Source: Pelagibacterales bacterium SAG-MED47
GTDB taxonomy: Bacteria; Pseudomonadota; Alphaproteobacteria; Pelagibacterales; Pelagibacteraceae
DNA length: 64,000 bases
NCBI GenBank assembly: GCA_014653355.1
Contig: JACWEO010000002.1
Coordinates: 1-64,000, forward strand
Direction: 5' to 3'
The notes beneath the pieces were generated by a model. The model was not told where the DNA came from and made no database searches. It was given only the letters and a program-made list of their open reading frames with translations. The position numbers and the translations under genes were made by a program. Below are positions 42,006 to 51,536 of the stretch, piece by piece. Every line of letters starts with the position of its first letter. The first letter of the stretch is position 1.

Positions 42006-43381
42006 GTCATTTTTTTTGGATTAATAATTTTGTTGTACTCTTTTTCACTTATTAATTTTGTTTTCAAAGTTTCTTCTTTTAATGTTGTTCCATTTTTTAA
42101 AGCTTTTTTTGCTATTTTAGCAGAATTATCATAACCAATGTGAGGAGCTAATGCAGTAACTAGCATTAAAGAGTTATCAAGATATTCCTTAATTCTAAGT
42201 TTATCAGCTTTAATTCCTCTTATACAATAAAGTGCAAAGTTTTTTGTACTGTCAGCAAGAAGATCTATTGATTGTAAAATGTTATGCGCGATAAGAGGTT
42301 TAAATACATTTAATTCAAAATGACCATGAGAACCAGCCATTGTAATTCCATTGTGATTTCCAATAACTTTAACACAAACCATAGTTACTGCTTCTGACTG
42401 CGTTGGATTTATTTTTCCAGGCATAATTGAGGAACCTGGTTCGTTTGCCGGTAAAACAAGTTCACCATAACCTGCCCTAGGACCAGAACCTAAAAATCTT
42501 ATATCATTTGCAATTTTCATTAAACAAACTGCAGTAGTATTTAAGGTGCCTGAAAAACTTACAATTTGGTCATGGGCCGCTAAAGCTGCAAATTTATTTT
42601 TTGTTGGTTTGAAATGGATTTTTGTAATTTTTTTTATTTCGTTGATTATTTTTTTATCAAAACCTTTTTTAGTATTAATTCCTGTACCTACAGCTGTGCC
42701 TCCTTGAGCAAGAAAATAAACTTCATTTAAAGAATTTTTAATTCTACTAATGCAATCATCTAATTGAGATTGATATCCAGAGAATTCTTGGCCTAAAGAC
42801 AATGGGGTTGCATCTTGAAGGTGAGTTCTACCAACTTTAATAATATTTTTAAATTTTGTAACTTTTTTTTTCAGTTCTTGGTTTAATAACTCTAAAGAGG
42901 GAATCAATTTATTTTTTGTTTCTATTGCTATAGCTATATGCATTGCTGTGGGAAATACATCGTTAGTTGACTGTGATTTGTTCACATGGTCGTTAGGATG
43001 CACTGGTTTTTTTGTACCTTTTTTTCCACCTAAAATTTCGATTGCTCTGTTGGAAATAACTTCATTAACATTCATATTTGTTTGTGTACCCGAACCAGTT
43101 TGCCAAACTTTAAGAGGAAAATGCTTATTCAATTTTCCGGAAATAACTTCGTTAGATGCTTTTATAATTGCTCTAGAAATTTTTGAAGAAATTTGTCCTT
43201 CTTTACTATGCACTATTGCAGCCGCCTTTTTTATAATTGCTATTGATTTAATCAGAATTGGCCTTACTAAAAATTCACCGATATCAAAATATTTTTTAGA
43301 ACGCTGTGTGGATGCACCCCAATATTTGTCACTTGGGACATTTATAGAGCCAATAGTGTCAAATTCTTTTCTTAATTTCAT
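41993..43381 (-). CDS. fumC: Fumarate hydratase class II
   Basis: KYWGASTQRS, QTGSGTQTNMNVNEV, SSIMPGKINPTQSEA signature. Confidence 0.97.
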   Translation of the reverse strand: MKLRKEFDTIGSINVPSDKYWGASTQRSKKYFDIGEFLVRPILIKSIAIIKKAAAIVHSKEGQISSKISRAIIKASNEVISGKLNKHFPLKVWQTGSGTQTNMNVNEVISNRAIEILGGKKGTKKPVHPNDHVNKSQSTNDVFPTAMHIAIAIETKNKLIPSLELLNQELKKKVTKFKNIIKVGRTHLQDATPLSLGQEFSGYQSQLDDCISRIKNSLNEVYFLAQGGTAVGTGINTKKGFDKKIINEIKKITKIHFKPTKNKFAALAAHDQIVSFSGTLNTTAVCLMKIANDIRFLGSGPRAGYGELVLPANEPGSSIMPGKINPTQSEAVTMVCVKVIGNHNGITMAGSHGHFELNVFKPLIAHNILQSIDLLADSTKNFALYCIRGIKADKLRIKEYLDNSLMLVTALAPHIGYDNSAKIAKKALKNGTTLKEETLKTKLISEKEYNKIINPKKMTYPE

Positions 43382-43448
43382 TGATTAATTAGTAATTAAT
43401 AAATTATTATAAATATACATTAAATTTATAAAAACTTACAGGAGCAAT

Positions 43449-43820
43449 ATGTCAAATTTTAGTAAGGTTGGAATTTTTATGAAAACTTTTGGTCAAGAGG
43501 TCAAGAATAAACCCTCATTTAGCTCTGATAAAATCAACAAACTAAGAATAGATTTAATTCAAGAGGAGGTAAATGAATTAATAGAAGCAATGAAAAATAA
43601 AGATCTTTTAGAAGTTGCAGATGCGCTAACTGATATTCTTTATGTTACATATGGATCGGGGCATGCATTAGGAATTGATTTAGATAAGTGTTTTAATGAA
43701 GTTCAAAATTCAAACATGAGTAAGTTAGATAAAGATGGAAAACCAATATACAATGACTCTGGAAAGGTTATGAAGGGGCCTAATTATTTCAAACCAAATC
43801 TTTCTAAATTCATAAATTAA
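43449..43820 (+). CDS. MazG/PRA-PH-like all-alpha NTP pyrophosphohydrolase
   Basis: RIDLIQEEVNELIEAMKNKDLLEVADALTDILYVTYG (ExxE...ExxxD). Confidence 0.8.
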   Translation: MSNFSKVGIFMKTFGQEVKNKPSFSSDKINKLRIDLIQEEVNELIEAMKNKDLLEVADALTDILYVTYGSGHALGIDLDKCFNEVQNSNMSKLDKDGKPIYNDSGKVMKGPNYFKPNLSKFIN

Positions 43821-43823
43821 ATT

Positions 43824-44711
43824 TTAGATTTTAAGCCAAGGTGGTATTAAAACTTTAAGGGTTCCATTTTCACTTTTGAAAGTTTGTTCTATATTAAAAT
43901 TGTCATTTAAATATTTTATCAATGCGAATGGGTACTTTCCATTAATTAAAACTTTTCCTATTTCTATACCATTGAAGTAAATCTTTTCATTATCTAAGAT
44001 CTTTCCATCAATAATTTTTATTGGGAATAATCTTTTTGAAAGTTTATTTTTTAGTTTTATTCTGGCTGTATTTTCTTGACCAACATAACAGCCTTTTTTA
44101 AAATCTATACCATTTAGTTCTTCATAATTGCATTCAATACCAAATAATTTATTCTGAAGTTTATTCAGATCTTTTGGAACAATTCCAAGCTTATGACTTT
44201 TAATGTAATAACTTTCAATTTTGTCGTCTTTTAGATTTAATTTTTTTAGAGACAAATAAAGTTTTTCTAAATTAATTATTAATCTCGCACCTAGTTCCTT
44301 ATTTCTTGGATCTAAAAAAACTGGATCTTCTCTATATTTGAAAGTAAAACCTAAGATGTCTTTTGATCCTTTAATCGATAAATATTTTTTATAGTCGAAG
44401 CTAGCCACAACAAACTCATTACTCAAATTTAAAATTTCTACCCTTGATCTCATTTTATAAAGATTTAATTGTCTAAATATTTCATCCGATTGTGTTTTTT
44501 CACAGTCAATAAAGAAACCTGATTTGTGTTTTATTATTAAAAACTCATAAAGAAATTTACCTTGAGGAGTTAAAAGAGAGGCAAAACAACTTGAATTATC
44601 TGTAACTTTATTAATATCGTTACTAATAAGATTCTGTAAAAAATTTTTTGAATCAATTCCACTTATGTAAATTATGGATCTATCTTTTAGTATAAAAACA
44701 CTATTATTCAT
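43824..44711 (-). CDS. YgfZ/GcvT folate-binding family protein
   Basis: KGCYVGQENTARIK motif; FLQNLISNDI N-terminus. Confidence 0.92.
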   Translation of the reverse strand: MNNSVFILKDRSIIYISGIDSKNFLQNLISNDINKVTDNSSCFASLLTPQGKFLYEFLIIKHKSGFFIDCEKTQSDEIFRQLNLYKMRSRVEILNLSNEFVVASFDYKKYLSIKGSKDILGFTFKYREDPVFLDPRNKELGARLIINLEKLYLSLKKLNLKDDKIESYYIKSHKLGIVPKDLNKLQNKLFGIECNYEELNGIDFKKGCYVGQENTARIKLKNKLSKRLFPIKIIDGKILDNEKIYFNGIEIGKVLINGKYPFALIKYLNDNFNIEQTFKSENGTLKVLIPPWLKI

Positions 44712-44754
44712 ATTTGCATCAAGCCAAATTTTAATATAATTACTTTTTTAATAA

Positions 44755-46062
44755 ATGTTAGACCTTATAATTAAAAACGGTAAGTGTTATATTGACAATG
44801 AACTTAAAGATGTTGATGTTTCTGTCAAAGATGGAAAAATTCAAAAGATAGGTCAAATTACTGACAAGGCTCAAAATATTGTAGATGCAAAAGGTTTAAC
44901 AGTTTTACCTGGTTGCATTGATACTCAGACACATTTTAGAGAACCAGGGTCTATTGATACAGAAGATCTTCATTCAGGTAGTAGAGCAGCGATCGTTGGA
45001 GGCATAACCGCAGTATTTGAGATGCCTAACACCAATCCCCCAACATCAAATAAAAAAGAATTTCAAAGAAAATTAGGTCTCGCCAGAAATAGAATGTATT
45101 GTAATTATGCTTTTTATTTTGGTGCTACTGCAGATAACGCTAGTGAGTTAGCAGATTTAAAAAATTTAGAGGGTTGTTGTGGAATTAAACTTTTTGCTGG
45201 TTCTTCAACAGGAAACCTTTTAGTTGCAGAAGAAAAAGATATTGAAACAGTATTTCAAAATAGCTCTAAGGTTGTAGCTGTTCATTCTGAAGATGAAGCA
45301 ATTTTAAACATTAACAAAAAATTAATTAAAAAAGGTGATGTCCACTCTCACCCAATTTGGAGAAGTGAAGAATGTGCTATTTCTTCAACGAGAAGGATAG
45401 TCCGTATTGCTGAGCGTTATAATAAAAAAGCTCATGTCCTTCACATAACAACAAAGCAAGAGATTGATTTCTTATCCCAACATAAGGGAAATATTACTTT
45501 TGAGATTACACCACAACATTTAACAATTTATGCGCCTGATTGTTATGATAAACTTGGTACATACGCTCAAATGAATCCTCCTATCAGAGACAAATCTCAT
45601 TACGATAGATTATGGTATGCAGTTAAAAATAATTTTAATGATACTATAGGATCAGATCATGCACCTCACTTAAAAATAAATAAAAATAAAGAATATCCAA
45701 ATTCACCATCAGGTATGCCCGGTGTCCAAACTTTAATGCCAGTTATGTTAAATCATATTAACGATGGAAAATTATCTCTTAGTCAACTAATAAATTTTGT
45801 ATGTGTAAATCCTGTTAAAATTTTTGGAATAAAGAATAAGGGATTTATTAAAGAAGGATTTGATGCAGATTTTACAATAGTAGATATGAATAAAAAGATT
45901 GTTATTAAAAATGAAAATATAGAGAGTAAGTGTGGATGGTCTCCTTTTAACGGAGTTGAACTTAAAGGTACACCTGTCTTGACTATTATTGCAGGAAAAA
46001 TAAAAATGAAGGATGGTAAAATTTTAGGAGAACCAGATGGAACTCCCTTAAAATTTAATTAA
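44755..46062 (+). CDS. pyrC: Dihydroorotase (class I)
   Basis: LPGCIDTQTHFREPG, EMPNTNPPT, GSDHAPH, C-terminal SKCGWSPFNG. Confidence 0.94.
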   Translation: MLDLIIKNGKCYIDNELKDVDVSVKDGKIQKIGQITDKAQNIVDAKGLTVLPGCIDTQTHFREPGSIDTEDLHSGSRAAIVGGITAVFEMPNTNPPTSNKKEFQRKLGLARNRMYCNYAFYFGATADNASELADLKNLEGCCGIKLFAGSSTGNLLVAEEKDIETVFQNSSKVVAVHSEDEAILNINKKLIKKGDVHSHPIWRSEECAISSTRRIVRIAERYNKKAHVLHITTKQEIDFLSQHKGNITFEITPQHLTIYAPDCYDKLGTYAQMNPPIRDKSHYDRLWYAVKNNFNDTIGSDHAPHLKINKNKEYPNSPSGMPGVQTLMPVMLNHINDGKLSLSQLINFVCVNPVKIFGIKNKGFIKEGFDADFTIVDMNKKIVIKNENIESKCGWSPFNGVELKGTPVLTIIAGKIKMKDGKILGEPDGTPLKFN

Positions 46063-46387
46063 GTTTTACTGTAAAGCTATTAACAAGTATGACACCAATT
46101 ACTATTAGAAATAAACCTAAAATTGCTTGCCAAGCTAAAGTTTGTTTAAAAAATATATAGCCTAATATAGCTATGGTAAATATTCCAAGTCCACTCCAAG
46201 TAGCATAAACAATTGCAATAGGAAGTTTGTTAACTACGAAGGTTAGTAAATAAAAAGCACTCAAATAAAAAATTGCTAATAAAGTTGTTGGAATTAATTT
46301 TGTAAAGTTTTGTGATACAGGAAGAAGCATTGTGCCTGCTACCTCACAAAAAATTGCGCCTATCAAAAATAAATAAGTTTTAACCAC
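46055..46387 (-). CDS. Small multidrug resistance (SMR) family transporter
   Basis: Four predicted TMs; IGAIFCEVAGTMLL, AIVYATWSGLGI, AIIGLFLIVIGV-like end. Confidence 0.9.
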   Translation of the reverse strand: MVKTYLFLIGAIFCEVAGTMLLPVSQNFTKLIPTTLLAIFYLSAFYLLTFVVNKLPIAIVYATWSGLGIFTIAILGYIFFKQTLAWQAILGLFLIVIGVILVNSFTVKLN

Positions 46388-48281
46388 CTTTTAAAATATT
46401 GTTTTTGATAAGATCCTCTTTAATTTCAATTAAAATAGCTGGATCATCTATTGTTGGAGGCATTTTATATTCATCATTATCGGCAATTTTTCTTATGGTA
46501 CCTCTCAATATTTTACCTGATCTTGTTTTTGGAAGTCTTTTAATAACTATAGCAACTTTAAATGCAGCGACTGGACCAATTTTATCTCTTACCATTTTAA
46601 TACATTCTTTAGAAATAGTTTCGTTATCTTTATCTACACCTACCTTTAAAACTATAAGGCCAATAGGCAATTGTCCTTTCAACTTATCAGCTATCCCAAG
46701 AACAGCACATTCCGCAACTGATTGATGTTCGGATAAGACTTCTTCTATTGCTCCTGTAGACAACCTATGACCAGCTACATTTATAATATCATCAGTTCGT
46801 GACATAATCCAAATATACCCATCTTCATCAATATGGCCTGCATCATAAGTTTGATAATAACCCTCATAGTTTGACATATAGTTTTCTTTATATCTTTTAT
46901 CTGCATTCCAAAGAGTTGGAAAAGTTCCTGGTGGTAATGGAAGTTTAACTACTATATCTCCCATTTCGTTTGGTTTAGCGAGAGTTTGATCAGATTTGAT
47001 TACTTTAACATCATAACCAGGAACTGCTTTACAAGCTGAACCATATTTGGTTTTCATCATTTCAATACCTGTGCAATTAGAACTGATTGCCCAGCTAGTT
47101 TCAGTTTGCCACCAGTGATCAATTACTGGAACATTTAATAAATTTTCAGCCCACTTAATTGTATCCGGATCAGCTCTTTCACCAGCGAGAAAAAGACTTT
47201 CAAATTTAGATAGATCATATTTAGAAAAAAATTTTCCTTCAGGATCTTCTTTTTTAATTGCTCTAAATGCAGTGGGTGCAGTAAACAATGATTTAACTTT
47301 ATAGTCAGAAATGATTTTCCAGAAAGCACCAGCATCTGGAGTACCAACTGGTTTACCTTCAAATAGAACTGTAGTGCATCCTTTAAATAAAGGAGCATAA
47401 ACGATATATGAATGTCCAACTATCCAACCAATATCACTAGCAGACCACCAAATATCTCCTGCATCTATGTTATATATATTTTTCATAGTCCATTTTAATG
47501 CAACTACATGACCACCGATATCTCTTACTATCCCTTTAGGTGTACCTGTTGTTCCAGAAGTATATAGAATATAGGCAAATTCATTTGAATTCATTTCAAC
47601 ACAATCAACTTCATTTGCTTTTGAAACTACTTCTTCCCAACTTACCTCTTTAGGAGTATTTAATTTTACTTCATGACCTGATCTTTGAAATAAAATCATT
47701 TTATCAATTTTGTGATTAGCAAGTTTAATTGCTTCATCTACTAGTGGTTTATATTCTACGGTTTTTCCAGGCTCAAAACCACATGATGCTGTGACCAATA
47801 CTTTTGCTTTACTATCATCAATTCTACTTGCTAGTTCATTAGAAGCAAATCCTCCAAATACTACTGAGTGAATTGCACCTATTCTTGCACATGCGAGCAT
47901 TGCAACAACTGCTTCTGGTATCATAGGCATATAAATAATTACTCTATCTCCCTTGTTAACACCTTGATCTTGAAGGGCTCCAGCAAATCTTGAAACTTTT
48001 GAACGCAACTCCTCATAAGTGAATTTATTTTTGGTACCAGTTATTGGACTATCGTATATTAGCGCAGTTCTTTTTCCATTACCCTGGTCGATGTGAATAT
48101 CTAGTGCGTTATAACAAGTGTTTGTTACACCATCTTCGTACCACTTATAAAAAGGATGATTTGATTTATTGAGAATTTTAGTTGGTTTCTTGAACCAAAA
48201 AATATCATTTGATGCATCACTCCAAAATTTTTCAGGATTATTAATTGATTGTTCGTAGATTTTGTTAAATTTAGCTGACAT
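46380..48281 (-). CDS. prpE: Propionyl-CoA synthetase / acyl-CoA synthetase
   Basis: YILYTSGTTGTPKGIVRD AMP-binding motif, WWSASDIGWIVGHSY, TRSGKILRGTIR; FGGFASNELASRIDD typical of PrpE. Confidence 0.9.
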   Translation of the reverse strand: MSAKFNKIYEQSINNPEKFWSDASNDIFWFKKPTKILNKSNHPFYKWYEDGVTNTCYNALDIHIDQGNGKRTALIYDSPITGTKNKFTYEELRSKVSRFAGALQDQGVNKGDRVIIYMPMIPEAVVAMLACARIGAIHSVVFGGFASNELASRIDDSKAKVLVTASCGFEPGKTVEYKPLVDEAIKLANHKIDKMILFQRSGHEVKLNTPKEVSWEEVVSKANEVDCVEMNSNEFAYILYTSGTTGTPKGIVRDIGGHVVALKWTMKNIYNIDAGDIWWSASDIGWIVGHSYIVYAPLFKGCTTVLFEGKPVGTPDAGAFWKIISDYKVKSLFTAPTAFRAIKKEDPEGKFFSKYDLSKFESLFLAGERADPDTIKWAENLLNVPVIDHWWQTETSWAISSNCTGIEMMKTKYGSACKAVPGYDVKVIKSDQTLAKPNEMGDIVVKLPLPPGTFPTLWNADKRYKENYMSNYEGYYQTYDAGHIDEDGYIWIMSRTDDIINVAGHRLSTGAIEEVLSEHQSVAECAVLGIADKLKGQLPIGLIVLKVGVDKDNETISKECIKMVRDKIGPVAAFKVAIVIKRLPKTRSGKILRGTIRKIADNDEYKMPPTIDDPAILIEIKEDLIKNNILKGG

Positions 48282-48427
48282 TTAAAATTTGATTCGTTAT
48301 TGCCCTTTTTTAGATTTTTAACTTCAAAATTGTATTTAATTTTAAAAAGTAAGTAAAATCAATGCTTATTAATGATAATTTTGTCTTCTATAAACTCCTC
48401 TAATTTGGTATTTATCGCTCAACTTTG

Positions 48428-48463
48428 GCTTAGGGAAACCTAAGCTTAGTTTATATAAACTAA
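48428..48463 (+). promoter_or_regulatory. Structured 5' leader of proteorhodopsin: GAAA-tetraloop hairpin plus abutting 18-bp palindrome
   Basis: GCTTAGG-GAAA-CCTAAGC (48428-48445) followed by TTAGTTTATATAAACTAA (48446-48463). Confidence 0.6.
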
Positions 48464-48496
48464 ACAAGTAAAAACTAACTAAAGAGGGAGTTTTTT

Positions 48497-49270
48497 ATGA
48501 AAAAACTTAAATTGTTTGCTCTTACAGTTGTAGCCCTATTAGGTGTTACGACAGTAGCAAACGCTGCGACCACTATGTTAGCTCAAGATGATTTCGTTGG
48601 AATTTCTTTTTGGATAATTTCAATGGGTATGTTGGCTGCAACTGCTTTTTTCTTTATGGAAAGAAGTTCTGTAAATCCAGCATGGAAAACATCTGTGACT
48701 GTAGCTGGTCTAGTAACTGGTATTGCTTTTATCCATTACATGTACATGAGAGATGTATGGGTATCAACTGGCGATTCACCAACAGTATATAGATATATTG
48801 ATTGGTTAATTACTGTGCCATTACAGATGATAGAATTCTACTTAATTCTAGTAGCTGTAAGAAAAGCAAACTCTGGAATTTTCTGGAGATTGTTAATTGG
48901 TTCATTAGTAATGTTAATCGGTGGATATTTAGGAGAAGCTGGATACATCAACGCTACACTTGGTTTTGTAATCGGTATGGCAGGTTGGGTATACATTCTT
49001 TATGAAATATTCTCAGGTGAAGCTGGAAAAGCTGCTTCAAAAAGTGGAAACAAAGCTCTTGTTACTGCTTTTGGTGCGATGAGAATGATCGTTACAGTAG
49101 GTTGGGCAATTTACCCACTAGGTTATGTATTTGGTTACCTAACAGGTGGTGTAGACGCTAACTCACTAAACGTCGTTTACAATTTAGCTGACTTCATTAA
49201 CAAAATTGCATTCGGTCTAGTAATTTGGGCTGCTGCAGTAAGTTCTGGAGCTGGTGCAAGAAGCAGATAA
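48497..49270 (+). CDS. Proteorhodopsin, blue-tuned (Gln at tuning site)
   Basis: Signal peptide, seven TMs, RYIDWLITVPLQMIEFYLIL (D97/T101/Q105/E108 equivalents), retinal Lys in ADFINKIAFG; RBS GAGGGAG. Confidence 0.98.
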   Translation: MKKLKLFALTVVALLGVTTVANAATTMLAQDDFVGISFWIISMGMLAATAFFFMERSSVNPAWKTSVTVAGLVTGIAFIHYMYMRDVWVSTGDSPTVYRYIDWLITVPLQMIEFYLILVAVRKANSGIFWRLLIGSLVMLIGGYLGEAGYINATLGFVIGMAGWVYILYEIFSGEAGKAASKSGNKALVTAFGAMRMIVTVGWAIYPLGYVFGYLTGGVDANSLNVVYNLADFINKIAFGLVIWAAAVSSGAGARSR

Positions 49271-49288
49271 TTACTGTTTAAATTAAAT

Positions 49289-49331
49289 TTATAGGGCGAG
49301 TATGTTTTTGCATACTTGCCCTATTTTTTTT
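49289..49331 (+). terminator. Strong intrinsic terminator after proteorhodopsin
   Basis: ATAGGGCGAGTATG/CATACTTGCCCTAT stem with T-rich loop, followed by a run of about 9 T. Confidence 0.92.
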
Positions 49332-49349
49332 TAGGGCTATATACATCTC

Positions 49350-49670
49350 ATGCCAAAAATAACTTACATCACCCACGATAAGCAAAGTCAAACCGTTGAA
49401 GTACAAAATGGCTTAACTGTAATGGAAGGAGCTATCCAAAATGATATTCCAGGAATTGATGCTGATTGTGGAGGAGGAATGGCTTGCGCGACTTGCCATG
49501 TTTATGTCACAGAAGATTGGTTTGATAAGCTACCTAAAAAAGAAGACGGTGAAGAAGATATGTTAGATATGGCATTTGAACCAAAAAAAAATAGCAGACT
49601 TAGTTGTCAACTTATAGTCTCAGATGAAATGGATGGTTTGGTGGTAAATATACCATCAAAGCAAACTTAA
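49350..49670 (+). CDS. 2Fe-2S ferredoxin (adrenodoxin-type)
   Basis: [17 protein letters not shown] plus downstream SRLSCQLIV cysteine. Confidence 0.95.
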   Translation: MPKITYITHDKQSQTVEVQNGLTVMEGAIQNDIPGIDADCGGGMACATCHVYVTEDWFDKLPKKEDGEEDMLDMAFEPKKNSRLSCQLIVSDEMDGLVVNIPSKQT

Positions 49671-50687
49671 ATGATTAAAACAGACGCGTTAATTATTGGA
49701 GCAGGACCAACTGGTTTGTTTACAGCACATCAATTAAAATTAATTGGTTTAGATTGTGAAGTAGTAGATAATCTAGATAAAATTGGTGGGCAGTGTATAG
49801 AGCTGTATCCTGATAAGCCAATTTACGATATCCCTGCTGTACCAGAGTGTACTGGTGAAGAATTAACAAATAATTTAATCAATCAATTAAAACCTTTTGA
49901 TATTAAATTTCATTTGGGTGAAAGAGTTGATGAAGTTAAAAAAGATAATGATAATTGGATTGTTAAAACAAATAACGGTAAGTCTTTTTCTACGCCAAAT
50001 GTTATAATCGCTGGTGGAGTAGGCTCTTTTGAACCGAGAAAATTTTCGCCCAAAGAATGTGAAAAATTTGAAAATAAATCTTTGTTTTATTCAGTTCAAA
50101 ATAAAAAAGTATTCGAAGGAAAAACAGTTACAATCTTTGGTGGGGGAGATAGTGCTTTAGATTGGGCAGTAGAATTAACAAAAATTTCAAAAGTTAATCT
50201 TGTTCATAGAAGAGATGAATTTAGAGGTGCACAAGCAACATTAAATAAAGTTAAAGAATTAACTAGTGCTGGAAAAATTAATTTATCAACAAAATATCAG
50301 CTAGCAAGTGTAAATGGATCAAACAAAATAGAGAGTATTGATATCAAAAGTGATGATGGAGAGACTAAAAACTTAAAAACTGATTATGTCTTAGGTTTTT
50401 TTGGTTTAGTTATGCAGCTAGGACCAATTGCTAATTGGGGTTTAAATATTAATAAAAAAACTATAGCGGTCGATACCGAAAAATTTGAAACAAATCAAAA
50501 AGGTATTTATGCAGTAGGAGATATTTGTACTTATCCAGGAAAATTAAGACTTATCTTATCAGGTTTTCATGAAGGAGCTTTAGCTGCTAGAGCATGCTTT
50601 AAGTTAGCAAGACCAAATGAAAAATACAGATTTGAATTTACCACCACTTCTTCAAATTTATTAAAAAGACTTGGTAAAAAAGATTGA
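49671..50687 (+). CDS. Ferredoxin--NADP reductase, thioredoxin-reductase-like type
   Basis: IIGAGPTGLFTAHQL, GGQCIELYPDKPIYDIPA, GGGDSALDWAVEL; lacks the CxxC of TrxB. Confidence 0.93.
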   Translation: MIKTDALIIGAGPTGLFTAHQLKLIGLDCEVVDNLDKIGGQCIELYPDKPIYDIPAVPECTGEELTNNLINQLKPFDIKFHLGERVDEVKKDNDNWIVKTNNGKSFSTPNVIIAGGVGSFEPRKFSPKECEKFENKSLFYSVQNKKVFEGKTVTIFGGGDSALDWAVELTKISKVNLVHRRDEFRGAQATLNKVKELTSAGKINLSTKYQLASVNGSNKIESIDIKSDDGETKNLKTDYVLGFFGLVMQLGPIANWGLNINKKTIAVDTEKFETNQKGIYAVGDICTYPGKLRLILSGFHEGALAARACFKLARPNEKYRFEFTTTSSNLLKRLGKKD

Positions 50688-51310
50688 TAGAACTTTTTTC
50701 AGCAAATACTCCTAATGGAAAAAAGATAAGTATTATGCTCGAAGAAATTGGCTATGAATATAAAACTACTAAGATAGATCTTGATGAGGGTGAACAATTT
50801 AAACCTGAATTTAAAAAGATTAGCCCATTAAGTAAAATCCCAGTAATAATTGATCATAGTAAAAATAAAACAATTTTTGAGTCTGGTGCAATATTAATGT
50901 ACTTGGCGGAGGAAAGTGGAAAATTTTATGACCAAAAAAATAGATTAGAGATAAATCAGTGGTTGATGGCTCAGATGGGTTATGTTGGACCAATGTTAGG
51001 TCAACATCACCAATTTCATCATTACAACCCTGGAAAAAGTAAATTTGGAGAAGAGAGATATTTCAAAATTGCAGAAAGAATTTATACTGAACTTGACCAG
51101 AGGCTTTCAAACTCAAAATTTTTATCAGGTGATAATTATACAATAGCAGACATTGGAACCTTCCCATGGATTGCTAGGCATGAATGGCATGATATAGGGC
51201 TTTCTAATTATAAAAATTTGACAAGATGGTACAATGATATTGCAAAAAGAGAAGCTGTCATAAAAGGTTTTTCTTTTATGAATAAAGATGAAGTTATACC
51301 AAAACCTTAA
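50684..51310 (+). CDS. Glutathione S-transferase family protein, TTG start
   Basis: SPLSKIPVIID, FESGAILMYLAEESG, YTIADIGTFPWI. Confidence 0.9.
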   Translation: MIELFSANTPNGKKISIMLEEIGYEYKTTKIDLDEGEQFKPEFKKISPLSKIPVIIDHSKNKTIFESGAILMYLAEESGKFYDQKNRLEINQWLMAQMGYVGPMLGQHHQFHHYNPGKSKFGEERYFKIAERIYTELDQRLSNSKFLSGDNYTIADIGTFPWIARHEWHDIGLSNYKNLTRWYNDIAKREAVIKGFSFMNKDEVIPKP

Positions 51311-51411
51311 TTTACTGAGTTTAACAATCTAAATAAAGAAGCAAATATCCCATGTCCAGACAATTCAATTAATAAAACTACAATAACTATAAATACTAAT
51401 TTTTTATTCAT
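51307..51411 (-). CDS. 34 aa putative membrane microprotein (absent from supplied ORF track)
   Basis: Reading gives MNKKLVFIVIVVLLIELSGHGIFASLFRLLNSVN*; ATGA overlap with upstream 42 aa ORF. Confidence 0.45.
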   Translation of the reverse strand: MNKKLVFIVIVVLLIELSGHGIFASLFRLLNSVN

Positions 51412-51536
51412 CTAGTAAATACAAATAATAATAAAAGGATCCAAAAAAAACCATAATAAAAGTAAATATATTTTTTTGTAAAATTGTAAGTGATTGGATT
51501 ATGAACTTGCTTATTTTTTTTCTTTTTTTTAGTCAT
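51408..51536 (-). CDS. 42 aa putative membrane microprotein
   Basis: MTKKKKKNKQVHNPITYNFTKKYIYFYYGFFWILLLLFVFTR*; start overlaps the end of the dksA-like gene (GATGACTAA), preferable to the longer 62 aa ORF. Confidence 0.5.
   Translation of the reverse strand: MTKKKKKNKQVHNPITYNFTKKYIYFYYGFFWILLLLFVFTR

Noticed and set aside
42948-43388. 146 aa plus-strand ORF
   Set aside because: Antisense within fumC
47135-47419. 94 aa minus-strand ORF
   Set aside because: Alternative frame inside prpE
48610-49005. Two plus-strand ORFs (60 and 67 aa) inside proteorhodopsin
   Set aside because: Alternative frame of a strongly conserved gene; no start context or domain
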